Assembly (NCBI GenBank): GCA_029959615.1
Contig: JASCOD010000006.1
Location: 279,762 to 343,761 of the forward strand
Length of the DNA: 64,000 bases
Reading direction: 5' to 3'
Source of the DNA: Flavobacteriaceae bacterium PS02338
GTDB taxonomy: Bacteria; Bacteroidota; Bacteroidia; Sphingobacteriales; Sphingobacteriaceae
The first letter of the stretch is position 1. The number at the start of each line of letters is the position of its first letter. A model generated the notes under the pieces. That model saw only the letters and a list, made by a program, of their open reading frames with translations. It did no database searches and was not told the origin of the DNA. Below, piece after piece: positions 26,004-35,142 of the stretch. Position numbers and translations under genes: made by a program.

Positions 26004-29000
26004 TGCCTTCAATTTCTTCGGTTAATGGGTGTTCGTCTTCAATTTTGATCAGCTTGCGCTTGCTAGCAATAGTGCCAAAAACGTAATACAAGCCCGGAAT
26101 GATAATTACCCCGAACACTGTTCCTAGTAACATACCACCTGCAGCAGCCGAACCAATGGTGCGGTTACCGATAGCACCTGGGCCACTCGCGAAAACCAAG
26201 GGGATTAAACCCGCAATGAACGCAAAAGAAGTCATTAAAATAGGACGGAACCTTACGACAGCACCTTCCATGGCAGCTGCTAAAATGGTTTTACCTTCTG
26301 CATGTTTCTGTGCAGCAAATTCTACAATCAGTACGGCGTTTTTACCGAGCAAACCAATCAACATCACCATAGAAACCTGTGCGTAAATATTGTTTTCTAA
26401 GCCAAGAAGCTTTAAGAAAAGAAATGCTCCAAATATCCCGGCAGGTAAAGAAACGATTACCGCTAATGGTAAGATAAAGCTCTCGTATTGAGCAGCTAAT
26501 ACCAGATATACGAAGCCTAAGCAAATTAAGAAGATATAAATAGCTTCGTTGCCCCTGCTGCTTTCGTCTTTAGAAATACCAGCCCAATCAATACCGTAAC
26601 CTCTTGGTAGTGTTTTTTTAGCTACTTCTTCTACCACTTTCAGGGCTTCGCCAGAGCTGTAACCAGCAGCAGGCGAACCATTGATTTCGGCAGAGTTGTA
26701 CATGTTGTGGCGAGTAATTTCCGAAAGCCCGTACACTTTTTTCATGGTCATAAACGATGAAAAAGGAACCATCTCGTCTCTGTTGTTTTTCACATAGAGC
26801 TTCATTACATCGGCCGGTAAAGCTCTGTATTGAGGTAGCGATTGAACAATCACTTTATACTGGCGACCAAATTTGATAAAGTTAGTTTCGTAGTTACTAC
26901 CAATCAAGTCGGATAAGGTTTCTAGTGCTTTTTCTGGTGTTACGCCTTTTTGCTGTGCTTTATCGTTATCAATGTTCAACATATATTGTGGGAAACTGGC
27001 ACTGTAAAACGTAAATACAGATTGTAGCTCTGGACGTTTGTTCAATTCTCTCACAAAATCCTTACTTACTTTCTCCATTTCTACATAATTATTTCTTCCA
27101 GCTTTGTCTAATAAACGTAGCTCGAAACCACCAGCGGCACCATAACCTGGAACTGCAGGAGGTTGGAAAAACTCGACCATCGCCCCTGGCATATCTTTAG
27201 ATTTTTCTTCCAGTTCTTTGATGATATCTTGAGCAGTATTTTTTCGGTCTTTCCAGTCTTTAAGGTTGATTAAGCATGTGCCTGAGTTGGCACCTGTACC
27301 CTCGGTTAACACTTCGTATCCCGCTAGGGCAGATACAGAACTTACACCTTCAATTTCCTCGCAGATTTTTTCCAGTTTTTCGGAAATCTGATTGGTTCTT
27401 TCTAAGGTAGAACCTGGAGGTGTTTGAATGATGGCGTAAATCATCCCTTGGTCTTCATTGGGAATAAATCCCGATGGTACGGAATTGCTCAATAAATAAG
27501 TAGCCACACAGAAAATACTTAGTACACCAAAAATAGCGACTTTACGTGCCACCACTTTGTTCATTACTTTTTGGTAACGACCAGTCAACCTGAAGAACCA
27601 ACCGTTAAAAGCAGCTAAACCTTTATCTATAATTGATTTTTTCTTATGATGATCAGCACTATGTTTCTTTAACATAATGGCACATAAAGCTGGCGTTAAA
27701 GTCAATGCTACTACACCCGATAAGATGATGGAAGTAGCCATTGTGATCGAGAACTGGCGATAAAATACACCCACCGGACCAGACATAAATGCTACCGGAA
27801 TAAATACCGACGCCATTAAGAAAGTGATGGCGACAATAGCACCTCCAATATCTGTGATGGCTAATTGCGTAGCCTTTAATACCGACAAGCGCTTGTCGGC
27901 TTCCATCTTAGCGTGCACGGCTTCTATCACTACAATGGCGTCATCGACGACAATACCAATGGCCAATACCAATGCGAATAGCGTGATGAGGTTCAATGTA
28001 ATGCCGAAAAACTGCATGAAAATAAAGGAACCTATTAGCGAAACAGGTACGGCAATGGCAGGAATTAGCGTAGAACGCCAATCGCCCAAGAAAATGAAAA
28101 CCACTAAGCCTACTAAAATAAAGGCTTCAATTAGTGTATGTACTACTTTTTCTATAGAGGCGTCAAGGAACTTAGAAACGTCGTAACTGATTTCGTAATC
28201 CATTCCTTTTGGGAAGTTCTCTGCTTTAATTTCCTCTAAGCGTTTCTTTACATTCTCAATTACTTCTTGTGCATTACTGCCGTAAGATTGTTTGAGTACA
28301 ATGGCTGCAGATGGTTTACCATTGATATGCGAATACAAATCGTACATGGCACTACCAAATTCTACATCTGCAACATCCTTAAGCCTTAATAATTCGCCAT
28401 TGGCACTTGCTCGTAAAACGATGTTTTTATAATCGTCTTCTTTGGTGAAACGCCCTGGATATTTCAAAACGTATTCAAATGATTCTGAACGTTTACCCGA
28501 TGCTTCACCTGTTTTACCTGGTGAGGCTTCTAAACTTTGATTATTTAATGCTTCTAAAACTTCTTCCGAAGATATTTTGTAAGCCAACATTTTATCTGGT
28601 TTCAACCAAATACGCATCGCATATTCACGGTTACCCAAAATATCGGCAAAGCCTACACCATCTACACGTTTAAGTTCCGGAATTACGTTGATGTCAGCGT
28701 AATTGAACAGGAAGTTTTCGTTCATGTGTGGGTCTTTACTGAACACATTCACATACATCAACATGTTGGGTTGTTGGCGACTGATTTTGATACCTTCACG
28801 GATCACCAAAGGCGGAAGCTTATTCGTTACAGCGGCTACACGATTTTGTACGTTCAAGGTCGCTTGATCTGGATCGGTACCCAAATTAAATACCAACTGT
28901 ATCGAACATTCACCATCGTTACCAGCATCAGAAGTCATGTATTTCATCCCTGGAATACCATTTAAGGCTCTTTCTAGAGGAATAACTACGGCTTTAATTA

Positions 29001-29169
29001 AGAGTTCGTTGTTTGCTCCAGGATATTCGGCCACAATGTTTACCATAGGTGGCGATATATTTGGCAATTGTGTTACGGGCAGGCCAATAAGTGCCAGCAC
29101 GCCCATAAATACGATGATCAGTGATATCACGATGGATAGCACCGGTCTTTTTATGAATTTACTAAACAT
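25996..29169 (-). CDS. RND efflux pump, HAE1 family inner-membrane transporter
   Basis: This 1057-residue proton-driven exporter of the AcrB/HAE1 type begins MFSKFIKRPVLSIVISLIIV and has 12 helices with two large periplasmic loops. The fourth helix carries the essential acidic pair in LAIGIVVDDAIVVIE (about residues 400-414). The late FVYLVLAAQYESF and GLLGKNAVLIVEFA motifs are also present. The length is standard. It is coupled with the adaptor gene (19 nt upstream) and the outer-membrane-factor gene (8-nt overlap). Substrates cannot be predicted. Confidence 0.96.
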   Translation of the reverse strand: MFSKFIKRPVLSIVISLIIVFMGVLALIGLPVTQLPNISPPMVNIVAEYPGANNELLIKAVVIPLERALNGIPGMKYMTSDAGNDGECSIQLVFNLGTDPDQATLNVQNRVAAVTNKLPPLVIREGIKISRQQPNMLMYVNVFSKDPHMNENFLFNYADINVIPELKRVDGVGFADILGNREYAMRIWLKPDKMLAYKISSEEVLEALNNQSLEASPGKTGEASGKRSESFEYVLKYPGRFTKEDDYKNIVLRASANGELLRLKDVADVEFGSAMYDLYSHINGKPSAAIVLKQSYGSNAQEVIENVKKRLEEIKAENFPKGMDYEISYDVSKFLDASIEKVVHTLIEAFILVGLVVFIFLGDWRSTLIPAIAVPVSLIGSFIFMQFFGITLNLITLFALVLAIGIVVDDAIVVIEAVHAKMEADKRLSVLKATQLAITDIGGAIVAITFLMASVFIPVAFMSGPVGVFYRQFSITMATSIILSGVVALTLTPALCAIMLKKHSADHHKKKSIIDKGLAAFNGWFFRLTGRYQKVMNKVVARKVAIFGVLSIFCVATYLLSNSVPSGFIPNEDQGMIYAIIQTPPGSTLERTNQISEKLEKICEEIEGVSSVSALAGYEVLTEGTGANSGTCLINLKDWKDRKNTAQDIIKELEEKSKDMPGAMVEFFQPPAVPGYGAAGGFELRLLDKAGRNNYVEMEKVSKDFVRELNKRPELQSVFTFYSASFPQYMLNIDNDKAQQKGVTPEKALETLSDLIGSNYETNFIKFGRQYKVIVQSLPQYRALPADVMKLYVKNNRDEMVPFSSFMTMKKVYGLSEITRHNMYNSAEINGSPAAGYSSGEALKVVEEVAKKTLPRGYGIDWAGISKDESSRGNEAIYIFLICLGFVYLVLAAQYESFILPLAVIVSLPAGIFGAFLFLKLLGLENNIYAQVSMVMLIGLLGKNAVLIVEFAAQKHAEGKTILAAAMEGAVVRFRPILMTSFAFIAGLIPLVFASGPGAIGNRTIGSAAAGGMLLGTVFGVIIIPGLYYVFGTIASKRKLIKIEDEHPLTEEIEGNV

Positions 29170-29188
29170 AATTTTCTTGAAAAATGAC

Positions 29189-30265
29189 CTACTCTGCTTT
29201 TAATTGTAATTGGCTTAACACTTGTTTAGGCTCCATGAATGTGAACTTGATTTTTTCGTCGTCTTTCACTTTTTGCACACCGTCTAATACAATTTTGTCG
29301 CCGTGCTGTAAGCCGCTCGTTACGACGTAAATGTCTGGTAGTTCACCACCAATTTTAATTTCTCTAGATTTTACGGTACCATTTTTCTCAATAATGAAGA
29401 CGTAGTTTTTGTCTTGTAGCTCGTAGGTAGCTTTTTGAGGGATGATTAAGGCATTTTTCAACGGAATAACCATTTGTACTTTTCCTGTTTCTCCATTTCT
29501 TAGCAATTGATTTGGATTTGGGAATTTTGCTCTAAAGGCGATGTTGCCCGTTTCTGAATCGAACTCTCCCTCAATGGTTTCTACTTTGCCTTTCCCGTTT
29601 AAAGTTTCGCCATTGGCTAAAACTAAGCTAACCGATTGATTATGGCTCGATTTTGCTTGATGGAAGTTCAAATATTCTGGTTCTGAAACATTGAAATAAG
29701 CAAACATTTCGCTGTTGTCTGAAAGAGTGGTGAGTAGTTCACCTTCGTCAATTAGACTCCCCAGTTTTTTAGGCAGGCGATCTATGGTACCCGAAAAAGG
29801 TGCTCTAATTTCGGTGAATGATAAATGCAGTTTGGCTAAAGAAACACTTGCTTTTGCTTGTGCCAATTTTGCTTTTGCCATAGCCAGTTCATTTTGTGCC
29901 ACTACATTTTTATCTGCCAATAACTTGGTGTTAGCTACCTCAATTTCGGCAGCATTAACTTCCGCTTCTGCTTTTAGCACTTCTGCCTCGTACATTTTTG
30001 GCATAATTTTGAAAAGCAATTGTCCTGCTTTTACCGTTTGGCCTTCGTCTACATAAATGCGTTCTAAAAATCCTTTCTCTTGCGCTCTTAATTCAATGTT
30101 ACGAACGGAGCGGATTTGAGATACATATTCTTTAGTGAAAGAAGTATCAATGGTTATGGGGCTAGTAGCCGTATAGTTAATCTCTTCTTCTTTTTCTTCG
30201 TGTTTTGATGCGCAGCTAGAAAATAGCACGGCGCATACACTTGCGAGCATTATAATATTTTTCAT
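29189..30265 (-). CDS. RND efflux periplasmic adaptor (MFP), lipoprotein
   Basis: This 358-residue membrane-fusion protein links pump and outer-membrane channel. It has a lipoprotein signal (LFSSCA, Cys about residue 18) and a lipoyl-like half motif VDEGQTVKAGQLLFKI. A long Ala/Glu-rich coiled hairpin (about residues 95-145) follows, and then the second lipoyl half with RAPFSGTIDRL and a beta-barrel domain. It is the first gene of the efflux operon. A 32-nt hairpin sits about 43 nt upstream of its start. Confidence 0.93.
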   Translation of the reverse strand: MKNIIMLASVCAVLFSSCASKHEEKEEEINYTATSPITIDTSFTKEYVSQIRSVRNIELRAQEKGFLERIYVDEGQTVKAGQLLFKIMPKMYEAEVLKAEAEVNAAEIEVANTKLLADKNVVAQNELAMAKAKLAQAKASVSLAKLHLSFTEIRAPFSGTIDRLPKKLGSLIDEGELLTTLSDNSEMFAYFNVSEPEYLNFHQAKSSHNQSVSLVLANGETLNGKGKVETIEGEFDSETGNIAFRAKFPNPNQLLRNGETGKVQMVIPLKNALIIPQKATYELQDKNYVFIIEKNGTVKSREIKIGGELPDIYVVTSGLQHGDKIVLDGVQKVKDDEKIKFTFMEPKQVLSQLQLKAE

Positions 30266-30583
30266 CCGTATATAATTTGTTTTTCATTTGTGATGAAGCT
30301 ATCAGATTTATTTATCCCACTGTGTGGTTTGATAAATAATGATGGTCTCATCTGTAATAAAATTGTGTTCTGAATATGATGAAGCTATCCCGATAAAATC
30401 GGAAAGGTTTCATGGTGAGTTTTTAATTTGTTTCGAAAGAGCATTCAAAATGTCCTTTGTTTTGGGCAAAATGGGTCTCTTTTTTTAAAAATGAATGGGT
30501 GAATACAGTACAAAGAATGCGCTGCTTAATAACATGCAGGCAGAATTGTTTCGATAAGTTATCGACTACTGTAGATTAGGGTA
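30266..30583. promoter_or_regulatory. Leader region of the efflux operon with an AT-rich stem-loop
   Basis: This 318-nt gap lies between the adaptor start (30265) and the next upstream gene. At 30308-30339 TTATTTATC pairs with GATAAATAA, and inside it CCAC pairs with GTGG around a TGT loop. The two-tier palindrome is 43-74 nt upstream of the operon's first codon. It could be an operator or a leader hairpin; no regulator gene is adjacent. Nothing else was recognised here. Confidence 0.45.
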
Positions 30584-30982
30584 TCAAATTCTAAAAACTC
30601 TCAGTAGGAGATATTTGAAACTTGATGTATAAGAAAGATGCTCGCAATAGGGTAGTGCAAGCTTTTTAAATATTGCAGAATTACCTACTAATAACGCATA
30701 ACAGAAATAAGCAGCTTGTTTAAGGATGATAATTCCTTTTCTAGAAAGAGTTTCATCCTCATCTTGTAGCTCTTCCACATAATTTACTTCTCTAGAAGAA
30801 AAGCTTTTTTGAATATGAACGTTCGCGTTTTTATGAAAAGGTGTATGCTCTTGTTTCGCTTGTGGCGATTCATTAAGATATTCATAACCCTGAGAAATAC
30901 GTGGAGCTACAGCATGCGCATACTCGTTTCCTTTAAATAAAAGGAAGAATAAGGATAAACAGAATATAATTGCGGCTCTCAT
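30584..30982 (-). CDS. Small secreted protein of unknown function (132 aa)
   Basis: Begins with a signal sequence (MRAAIIFCLSLFFLLFKGNEYAHA). The rest is polar with a short coiled stretch (VEELQDEDETLSRKGIIILK) and a hydrophobic patch (AAYFCYALLVGNSAIFKK). No family is recognised. It is on the same strand as the efflux operon, 318 nt upstream of it, so a separate transcript is likely. It is kept because the start context and codon use look coding, but confidence is moderate. Confidence 0.5.
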   Translation of the reverse strand: MRAAIIFCLSLFFLLFKGNEYAHAVAPRISQGYEYLNESPQAKQEHTPFHKNANVHIQKSFSSREVNYVEELQDEDETLSRKGIIILKQAAYFCYALLVGNSAIFKKLALPYCEHLSYTSSFKYLLLRVFRI

Positions 30983-31060
30983 TATAGCGTCAAAAGTAAA
31001 ATAAGGTTTTATATTTTTTTATAGCTGATAAAAATTCTTTGTCTACTTTTTGTAAAAAAT

Positions 31061-31323
31061 GGTTTAGCCACAGATGCACAGATTTTTGGAAAATAATAAG
31101 AGAACTTAAAATTTGAATTAAAGAAGCTCCCATTCTTGATGCTGCTTTTTCTATATAAAACTGTAAATGGCTATACATTTTGCGTCATTGCGAGGCACGA
31201 AGCAATCTTACAACTGTCGCTAGGCTATGAAATTATTCTTTAAGATTGCTTCGTGCCTCGCAATGACGGGTTGGGATTTCGCTGTGGTTAAAAAAAAATA
31301 ATCTGTGCATCTGTGGCTAAACC
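31061..31323. repeat. Nested inverted-repeat element
   Basis: Outer arms: GGTTTAGCCACAGATGCACA... (31061-31084) and its exact complement (31300-31323), 24 bp. Inner arms: CGTCATTGCGAGGCACGAAG... (31183-31210) and its exact complement (31241-31268), 28 bp. The inner element is the CGTCATTGCGAGG family, apparently inserted within, or flanked by, an element of the CCACAGATGCACAGATT family. No ORF inside is credible. Single arms of the outer family occur at about 43533, 50167 and 50329. Confidence 0.88.
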
Positions 31324-31324
31324 T

Positions 31325-31352
31325 AAAATAAAAAGTCCCGCAATTGCGGGAC
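31325..31352 (-). terminator. Terminator of grpE-dnaJ
   Basis: GTCCCGCAATTGCGGGAC (31335-31352) is a perfect 18-nt palindrome, followed on the minus strand by TTTTTATTTT. It begins 8 nt after the dnaJ stop. Confidence 0.88.
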
Positions 31353-31359
31353 CTTACTC

Positions 31360-32529
31360 TTATTCGAAATATTCTTTCATCTTATCAAAGAAACTCTTGT
31401 CGTTTTTACCAGGTTGTGGTTTAAAGTTCGCAGATTCTCTTAGTTTTTCAAGTAACGCTCTTTCTTCGCTATTCAGCGCTTTAGGAGTCCAAATGTTTAC
31501 ATGTATAATTTGATCGCCTCGGTGGTAAGAATTCACCTCTGGAATACCTTTGCCTTTTAAACGAAGTAGTTTTCCACTTTGTGTACCAGGTTCAATTTTA
31601 ATTTTCGCTTTACCATCAATGGTTGGCACTTCTACGCTTGCACCTAGGGCAGCATCAGGAATGCTTACATGTAAATCGTAAACCACATTGTTGCCTTCTC
31701 TTTTAAGTGTTTCGTGTTGCGTTTCTTCAATCAAGATAATCAAATCCCCAGGAACACCTCCATGCGGAGCAGCATTACCTTTTCCTGCCATGCTCAATTG
31801 CATGCCTTCGCTCACACCAGCAGGAATATTGATGGTAATGGTTTCTTCACCACGAACAGTTCCTTCGCCATGGCAAGAACCGCATTTTGCAGTAATTTGT
31901 TGTCCACTACCATGACAAGTAGGGCAGGTTGCTGTAGTTTGCATCTGTCCTAAAATGGTATTGGTAACTCTACGTACAGAACCTGCACCACCACAAGTGC
32001 TACAAGTACTTACCGACGATTTATCTTTTGCACCGGTACCATCACAAGTTTTACAACTTACTTGCTTGTTAACTTTGATTTTTTTCTCGGCACCATTAGC
32101 AATTTCTTCTAAAGTTAGCTTAACCTTGATACGTAAGTTAGAGCCTTTAGCTACTCTACGTCCACCTCTCGATTGTCCGCCACCACCAAAAAAGCTATCG
32201 AATGGGCTACCGCCACCACCACCAAAAATATCTCCAAACTGACTGAAGATATCTTCCATGTTCATGCCGCCACCGCCATAACCGCCGCCGCCGCCAGCTG
32301 CACCACCAACTCCGGCGTGTCCAAACTGATCGTAACGTTGTTTTTTCTCTGGACTGCTTAATACTTCGTAAGCCTCGGCAGCTTCCTTAAACTTATCTTC
32401 TGCAGATTTGTCATCAGGATTTTTATCAGGGTGATATTTAATAGCCAGCTTACGGTAAGCTTTCTTAATTTCTTCCGCCGATGAACCTTTGGCAACTCCA
32501 AGTACGTCGTAATAATCTCTTTTGCTCAT
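31360..32529 (-). CDS. dnaJ: Chaperone protein DnaJ
   Basis: DnaJ stimulates the DnaK ATPase and delivers unfolded substrates. The 389 residues show the J domain with KYHPDKNPDD (HPD at about residues 33-35) and the Gly/Phe-rich linker (about 72-125). Four zinc repeats follow (CKTCDGTG, CSTCGGAG, CPTCHGSG, CGSCHGEG; about 155-220), then the C-terminal substrate-binding domains. This is a full-length type I DnaJ. It lies downstream of grpE but is separated from it by a 64-65 bp tandem repeat. No dnaK is in the window. Confidence 0.97.
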   Translation of the reverse strand: MSKRDYYDVLGVAKGSSAEEIKKAYRKLAIKYHPDKNPDDKSAEDKFKEAAEAYEVLSSPEKKQRYDQFGHAGVGGAAGGGGGYGGGGMNMEDIFSQFGDIFGGGGGSPFDSFFGGGGQSRGGRRVAKGSNLRIKVKLTLEEIANGAEKKIKVNKQVSCKTCDGTGAKDKSSVSTCSTCGGAGSVRRVTNTILGQMQTTATCPTCHGSGQQITAKCGSCHGEGTVRGEETITINIPAGVSEGMQLSMAGKGNAAPHGGVPGDLIILIEETQHETLKREGNNVVYDLHVSIPDAALGASVEVPTIDGKAKIKIEPGTQSGKLLRLKGKGIPEVNSYHRGDQIIHVNIWTPKALNSEERALLEKLRESANFKPQPGKNDKSFFDKMKEYFE

Positions 32530-32540
32530 TTTTATTAATG

Positions 32541-32718
32541 CGATAATTAGTGAATTAGCTAATTAGCTAATCTTCACATCATCAAATTTTATATCTTTTT
32601 AGTTTGATAATTAATGAATTAGCTAATTAGCTAACCTTCACATCATCAAATTTTTATATCTTTTTAGTTTGATAATTAATGAATTAGCTAATTTGCTAAT
32701 CATCACATCATCAAATTA
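32541..32718. repeat. Three-copy 64-65 bp tandem repeat between grpE and dnaJ
   Basis: Three units start near GATAATTA and contain GAATTAGCTAATTAGCTAA, CACATCATCAAATTT and ATATCTTTTTAGTTT. The GAATTAGCT anchors are at 32552, 32616 and 32681. The core TTAGCTAATTAGCTAA is itself palindromic, and the third unit differs (TTTGCTAA). The array fills almost all of the 189-nt gap. Confidence 0.9.
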
Positions 32719-33309
32719 TTATGCTCCAACTACCACTTTAGCGAAACGAACTACTTTGTCGTTAAGCGTGTAACCTTTTTCTAACTCATCAATTACTTTT
32801 CCTTTTTGCTCTTGAGTAGGCGAAGGAATTTGGGTAATAGCTTCGTGCAAATCTGTATCAAAAGGTGTATTGATGCTCTCGATTTCTTTTAACCCCTTTT
32901 GAGTTAAAATGCTCCTCAATTTAGTTTGTACCAATTCAATACCCTCACGAACTGGCGCAACTTCTGTAGATTTTTCAGTTGCCTTAATGGCACGTTCAAA
33001 GTCATCTAGTACTGGTAAAAGAGAAACAACAATATCTTTACCCGCAGTTTGCAATAACTCTACACGTTCTTTTTGTGTACGGCGTTTAAAGTTATCAAAC
33101 TCCGCAAATAGACGTAGGTATTTATCATTCAGCTCTGCTACTTGTTGTTGTAATTTTTCCTCCACAGATAGTTCTACTACAGGTTCATTAGTAGTTTCAC
33201 CCTCAGCTTGTGCTGTTGTATTTTCAACGTTGTCTTTAAGGTTCTCTGCTTCTGCAGCCGTATTATTTTCAACCACTGGTTCTTCTTCTTTCTTCTTCTT
33301 GTTAAACAT
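32719..33309 (-). CDS. grpE: Nucleotide exchange factor GrpE
   Basis: GrpE is the DnaK nucleotide-exchange factor. The 196-residue form starts at ATG 33309 (MFNKKKKEEEP). The longer frame to 33345 needs a TTG and adds residues unlike the family. It has a long N-terminal coiled coil, the core LRLFAEFDNFKRRTQKERVE (about residues 80-100), and the C-terminal beta domain with DTDLHEAITQIP and GYTLNDKVVRFAKVVVGA. It is first in the grpE-dnaJ unit. Confidence 0.95.
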   Translation of the reverse strand: MFNKKKKEEEPVVENNTAAEAENLKDNVENTTAQAEGETTNEPVVELSVEEKLQQQVAELNDKYLRLFAEFDNFKRRTQKERVELLQTAGKDIVVSLLPVLDDFERAIKATEKSTEVAPVREGIELVQTKLRSILTQKGLKEIESINTPFDTDLHEAITQIPSPTQEQKGKVIDELEKGYTLNDKVVRFAKVVVGA

Positions 33310-33381
33310 GTGTACTCGTGTTTTTTTCCCGAAGGGATTTTTCAAGGAGTGCCTAACAAAAGTTTTGCCAATGCAAATAAA

Positions 33382-33430
33382 ACAGTCATGCTGTCAGTTT
33401 TACGTCAAGTTCGCCTAACAGAATGACTGT
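33382..33430. promoter_or_regulatory. 13-bp inverted repeat upstream of grpE
   Basis: ACAGTCATGCTGT (33382-33394) and ACAGAATGACTGT (33418-33430) are inverted copies (12 of 13 positions) separated by 23 nt, 73-121 nt upstream of the grpE start. It could be an operator or a promoter structure for the heat-shock pair. It is not a CIRCE element. Confidence 0.4.
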
Positions 33431-33480
33431 AAATTAAAATTTTGTCAGATTTGGTGGTTTATTAAGAATCGATTTATACT

Positions 33481-34080
33481 TTATTCAGTAAAATTCTTTA
33501 CTTCTGATGGCTCATTGATCAATCCAGCTTTTAAACTTTCATATTCTTGTTTTGAAATGATTTTGTTATTCTTCAGCCAAAACAAGTTTTCTAATTGCGT
33601 TTCTTTAGCCACATCTTTATCAATCTCAGTATATTTTGTTTTTAGATAAGCCTTTATTTTTTGCTTAAATTTTTTTAAAAATTGGTCTAATGCACTTTTG
33701 TTAGATTTGTTGTTGAATAGCTTAATAGGTAGGCCGTTAACAGTTTCGATAAATAAAAAGTTAGTTCTGCCTATAATCGTAACCGCTAAGAAAACTATGA
33801 AAAAGAGGAATGAAAAAGGTAACAGACCTTTGTATATTCCATTCGGATTATCATAAACGCCGAGGATTGATTTTAAAACAGCCGTTAAAGAAATAAGGCA
33901 AACAAAAAGATTGAATTTATCAGTTTTTGTCTCTCTAGTTATATTGTTGAGAAGAATGTTTTCATATTCAATGAAGTATTGCTTGTTACTAATTACATTT
34001 CCAAAAGAATAAAGAATGCCACTTTCTTGATATTCAATTTTTGTTTTGCTGAATAAAAATCTTTGCTCGAAAATGTCCAT
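33481..34080 (-). CDS. Membrane protein with SHOCT-like C-terminus
   Basis: This 199-residue protein is of unknown role. Two hydrophobic helices lie mid-protein (about residues 55-75 and 86-107). The C-terminus (LENLFWLKNNKIISKQEYES, followed by LKAGL) has the pattern of SHOCT short helical oligomerisation domains: L..L..L...G.Is..Ey...K..L. It is the last gene of a probable three-gene unit with ftsE and a 67-aa protein (11-nt gap). Confidence 0.72.
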   Translation of the reverse strand: MDIFEQRFLFSKTKIEYQESGILYSFGNVISNKQYFIEYENILLNNITRETKTDKFNLFVCLISLTAVLKSILGVYDNPNGIYKGLLPFSFLFFIVFLAVTIIGRTNFLFIETVNGLPIKLFNNKSNKSALDQFLKKFKQKIKAYLKTKYTEIDKDVAKETQLENLFWLKNNKIISKQEYESLKAGLINEPSEVKNFTE

Positions 34081-34091
34081 ACATTAGGCTT

Positions 34092-34775
34092 TTAAGCAAT
34101 TTGAGCATCCTCATGTATCAATCCATTTTCGCATTTGATGATACGCGAAGGAAAGGTACGTATGATATGATAGTCATGGGTAGCCATTAGCACGGCAGTT
34201 CCATTTTGACTGATTTGCTTCAATAAAAGCACAATTTCTTCAGAAGTTTCAGGATCCAAGTTTCCTGTTGGCTCATCTGCTAAAATAATCTCAGGGTTGT
34301 TCAACAAAGCCCTAGCAATTACAATACGTTGCTGTTCGCCGCCAGACATTTCATGCGGCATTTTCTTTATTTTTGAACGTAGGCCAACTTTCTCCAGCAC
34401 ATCTTTAATACGTTCGGTAATTAGATTTTTGTCTTTCCAGCCGGTAGCTTTTAAAACAAACTCTAGGTTTTGCTCAATAGTTCTGTCACTTAACAATTGA
34501 AAGTCTTGAAAAACGATACCCAATTTTCTTCTCAAATAAGGAACTTCCTTTTCTGAAAGAGATTTAAGGTTAAAATTAGCTACGCTTCCTTCGCCATTGC
34601 CGATATGTAAATCACCATAAATGATTTTCAATAAACTACTTTTCCCAGAACCAGTTGCCCCAATTAAAAACACAAACTCGCCTTTGGCGATATTAAGTTT
34701 TACATTAGATAGTACCAAGTGTTTCTGCTGAAAAACGTCAACATTGTTTAAGGTAATTACATTCTCTACGCTCAT
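34092..34775 (-). CDS. ftsE: Cell-division ABC ATPase FtsE
   Basis: This 227-residue ATPase has Walker A GATGSGKSSLLK (about residues 38-49), signature MSGGEQQRIVIARAL and Walker B ILADEPTGNLDP. The DEPTGNLDP and the length are the FtsE/LolD/MacB pattern. The start 'itLnnVdVfq..hlvLsnVklnIakGEFvFLiG' is typical of FtsE, which with FtsX activates septal peptidoglycan hydrolases. No FtsX is adjacent; a permease of that superfamily lies far away at 12693. It follows a 67-aa gene with a 2-nt gap, so coupling is likely. Confidence 0.85.
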   Translation of the reverse strand: MSVENVITLNNVDVFQQKHLVLSNVKLNIAKGEFVFLIGATGSGKSSLLKIIYGDLHIGNGEGSVANFNLKSLSEKEVPYLRRKLGIVFQDFQLLSDRTIEQNLEFVLKATGWKDKNLITERIKDVLEKVGLRSKIKKMPHEMSGGEQQRIVIARALLNNPEIILADEPTGNLDPETSEEIVLLLKQISQNGTAVLMATHDYHIIRTFPSRIIKCENGLIHEDAQIA

Positions 34776-34777
34776 CG

Positions 34778-34981
34778 TTAAATATCTAATTTAGTCACCT
34801 GTCCAAAAGGTAACTCGTTAATCATTTTCATTATTTTTTCCTGTTTATCTCCAAAACCCAGTTTCTCCAAAGATTTATCTGGTCTATCTACCCTAAAATA
34901 AGCTAACAAAGTAAACTTCTCGTCTCTTAGTTGTACGTAATCGGGTATTTTGGCAATGCCTTTAACTTTGATGATATACAT
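34778..34981 (-). CDS. Small conserved-looking protein upstream of ftsE (67 aa)
   Basis: This 67-residue soluble protein contains VKGIAKIPDYVQLRDEKFTL, an RVDRP motif and the C-terminus NELPFGQVTKLDI. I recall similar short proteins next to ftsE in Bacteroidota but cannot name a family. Its stop is 2 nt before the ftsE ATG, so it is probably translated in the same unit. Its coding nature is supported by the clean start and tight spacing. Confidence 0.7.
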   Translation of the reverse strand: MYIIKVKGIAKIPDYVQLRDEKFTLLAYFRVDRPDKSLEKLGFGDKQEKIMKMINELPFGQVTKLDI

Positions 34982-35142
34982 TCTTTCAAAAGTAAGAAGT
35001 TAAAAGTTAAAAGTGAAAATTAAAGTAGTCAGTTTACAGTGATCAGTAACCAGTAATTAGGTCCAAATTAGTTATTATTCGCTTTGACAATAATTTAACT
35101 TTCTCTACACCCCAATATAAATGCTAATTGTTTTGTTACTAC

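Noticed and set aside
30990..31178. 62-codon minus-strand ORF
   Set aside because: It overlaps the outer arm of the nested inverted repeat and has no coding character.
33331..33360. CIRCE element (HrcA operator) before grpE
   Set aside because: Only a partial GAGTGCCTAA-like half is present; no TTAGCACTC-N9-GAGTGCTAA.
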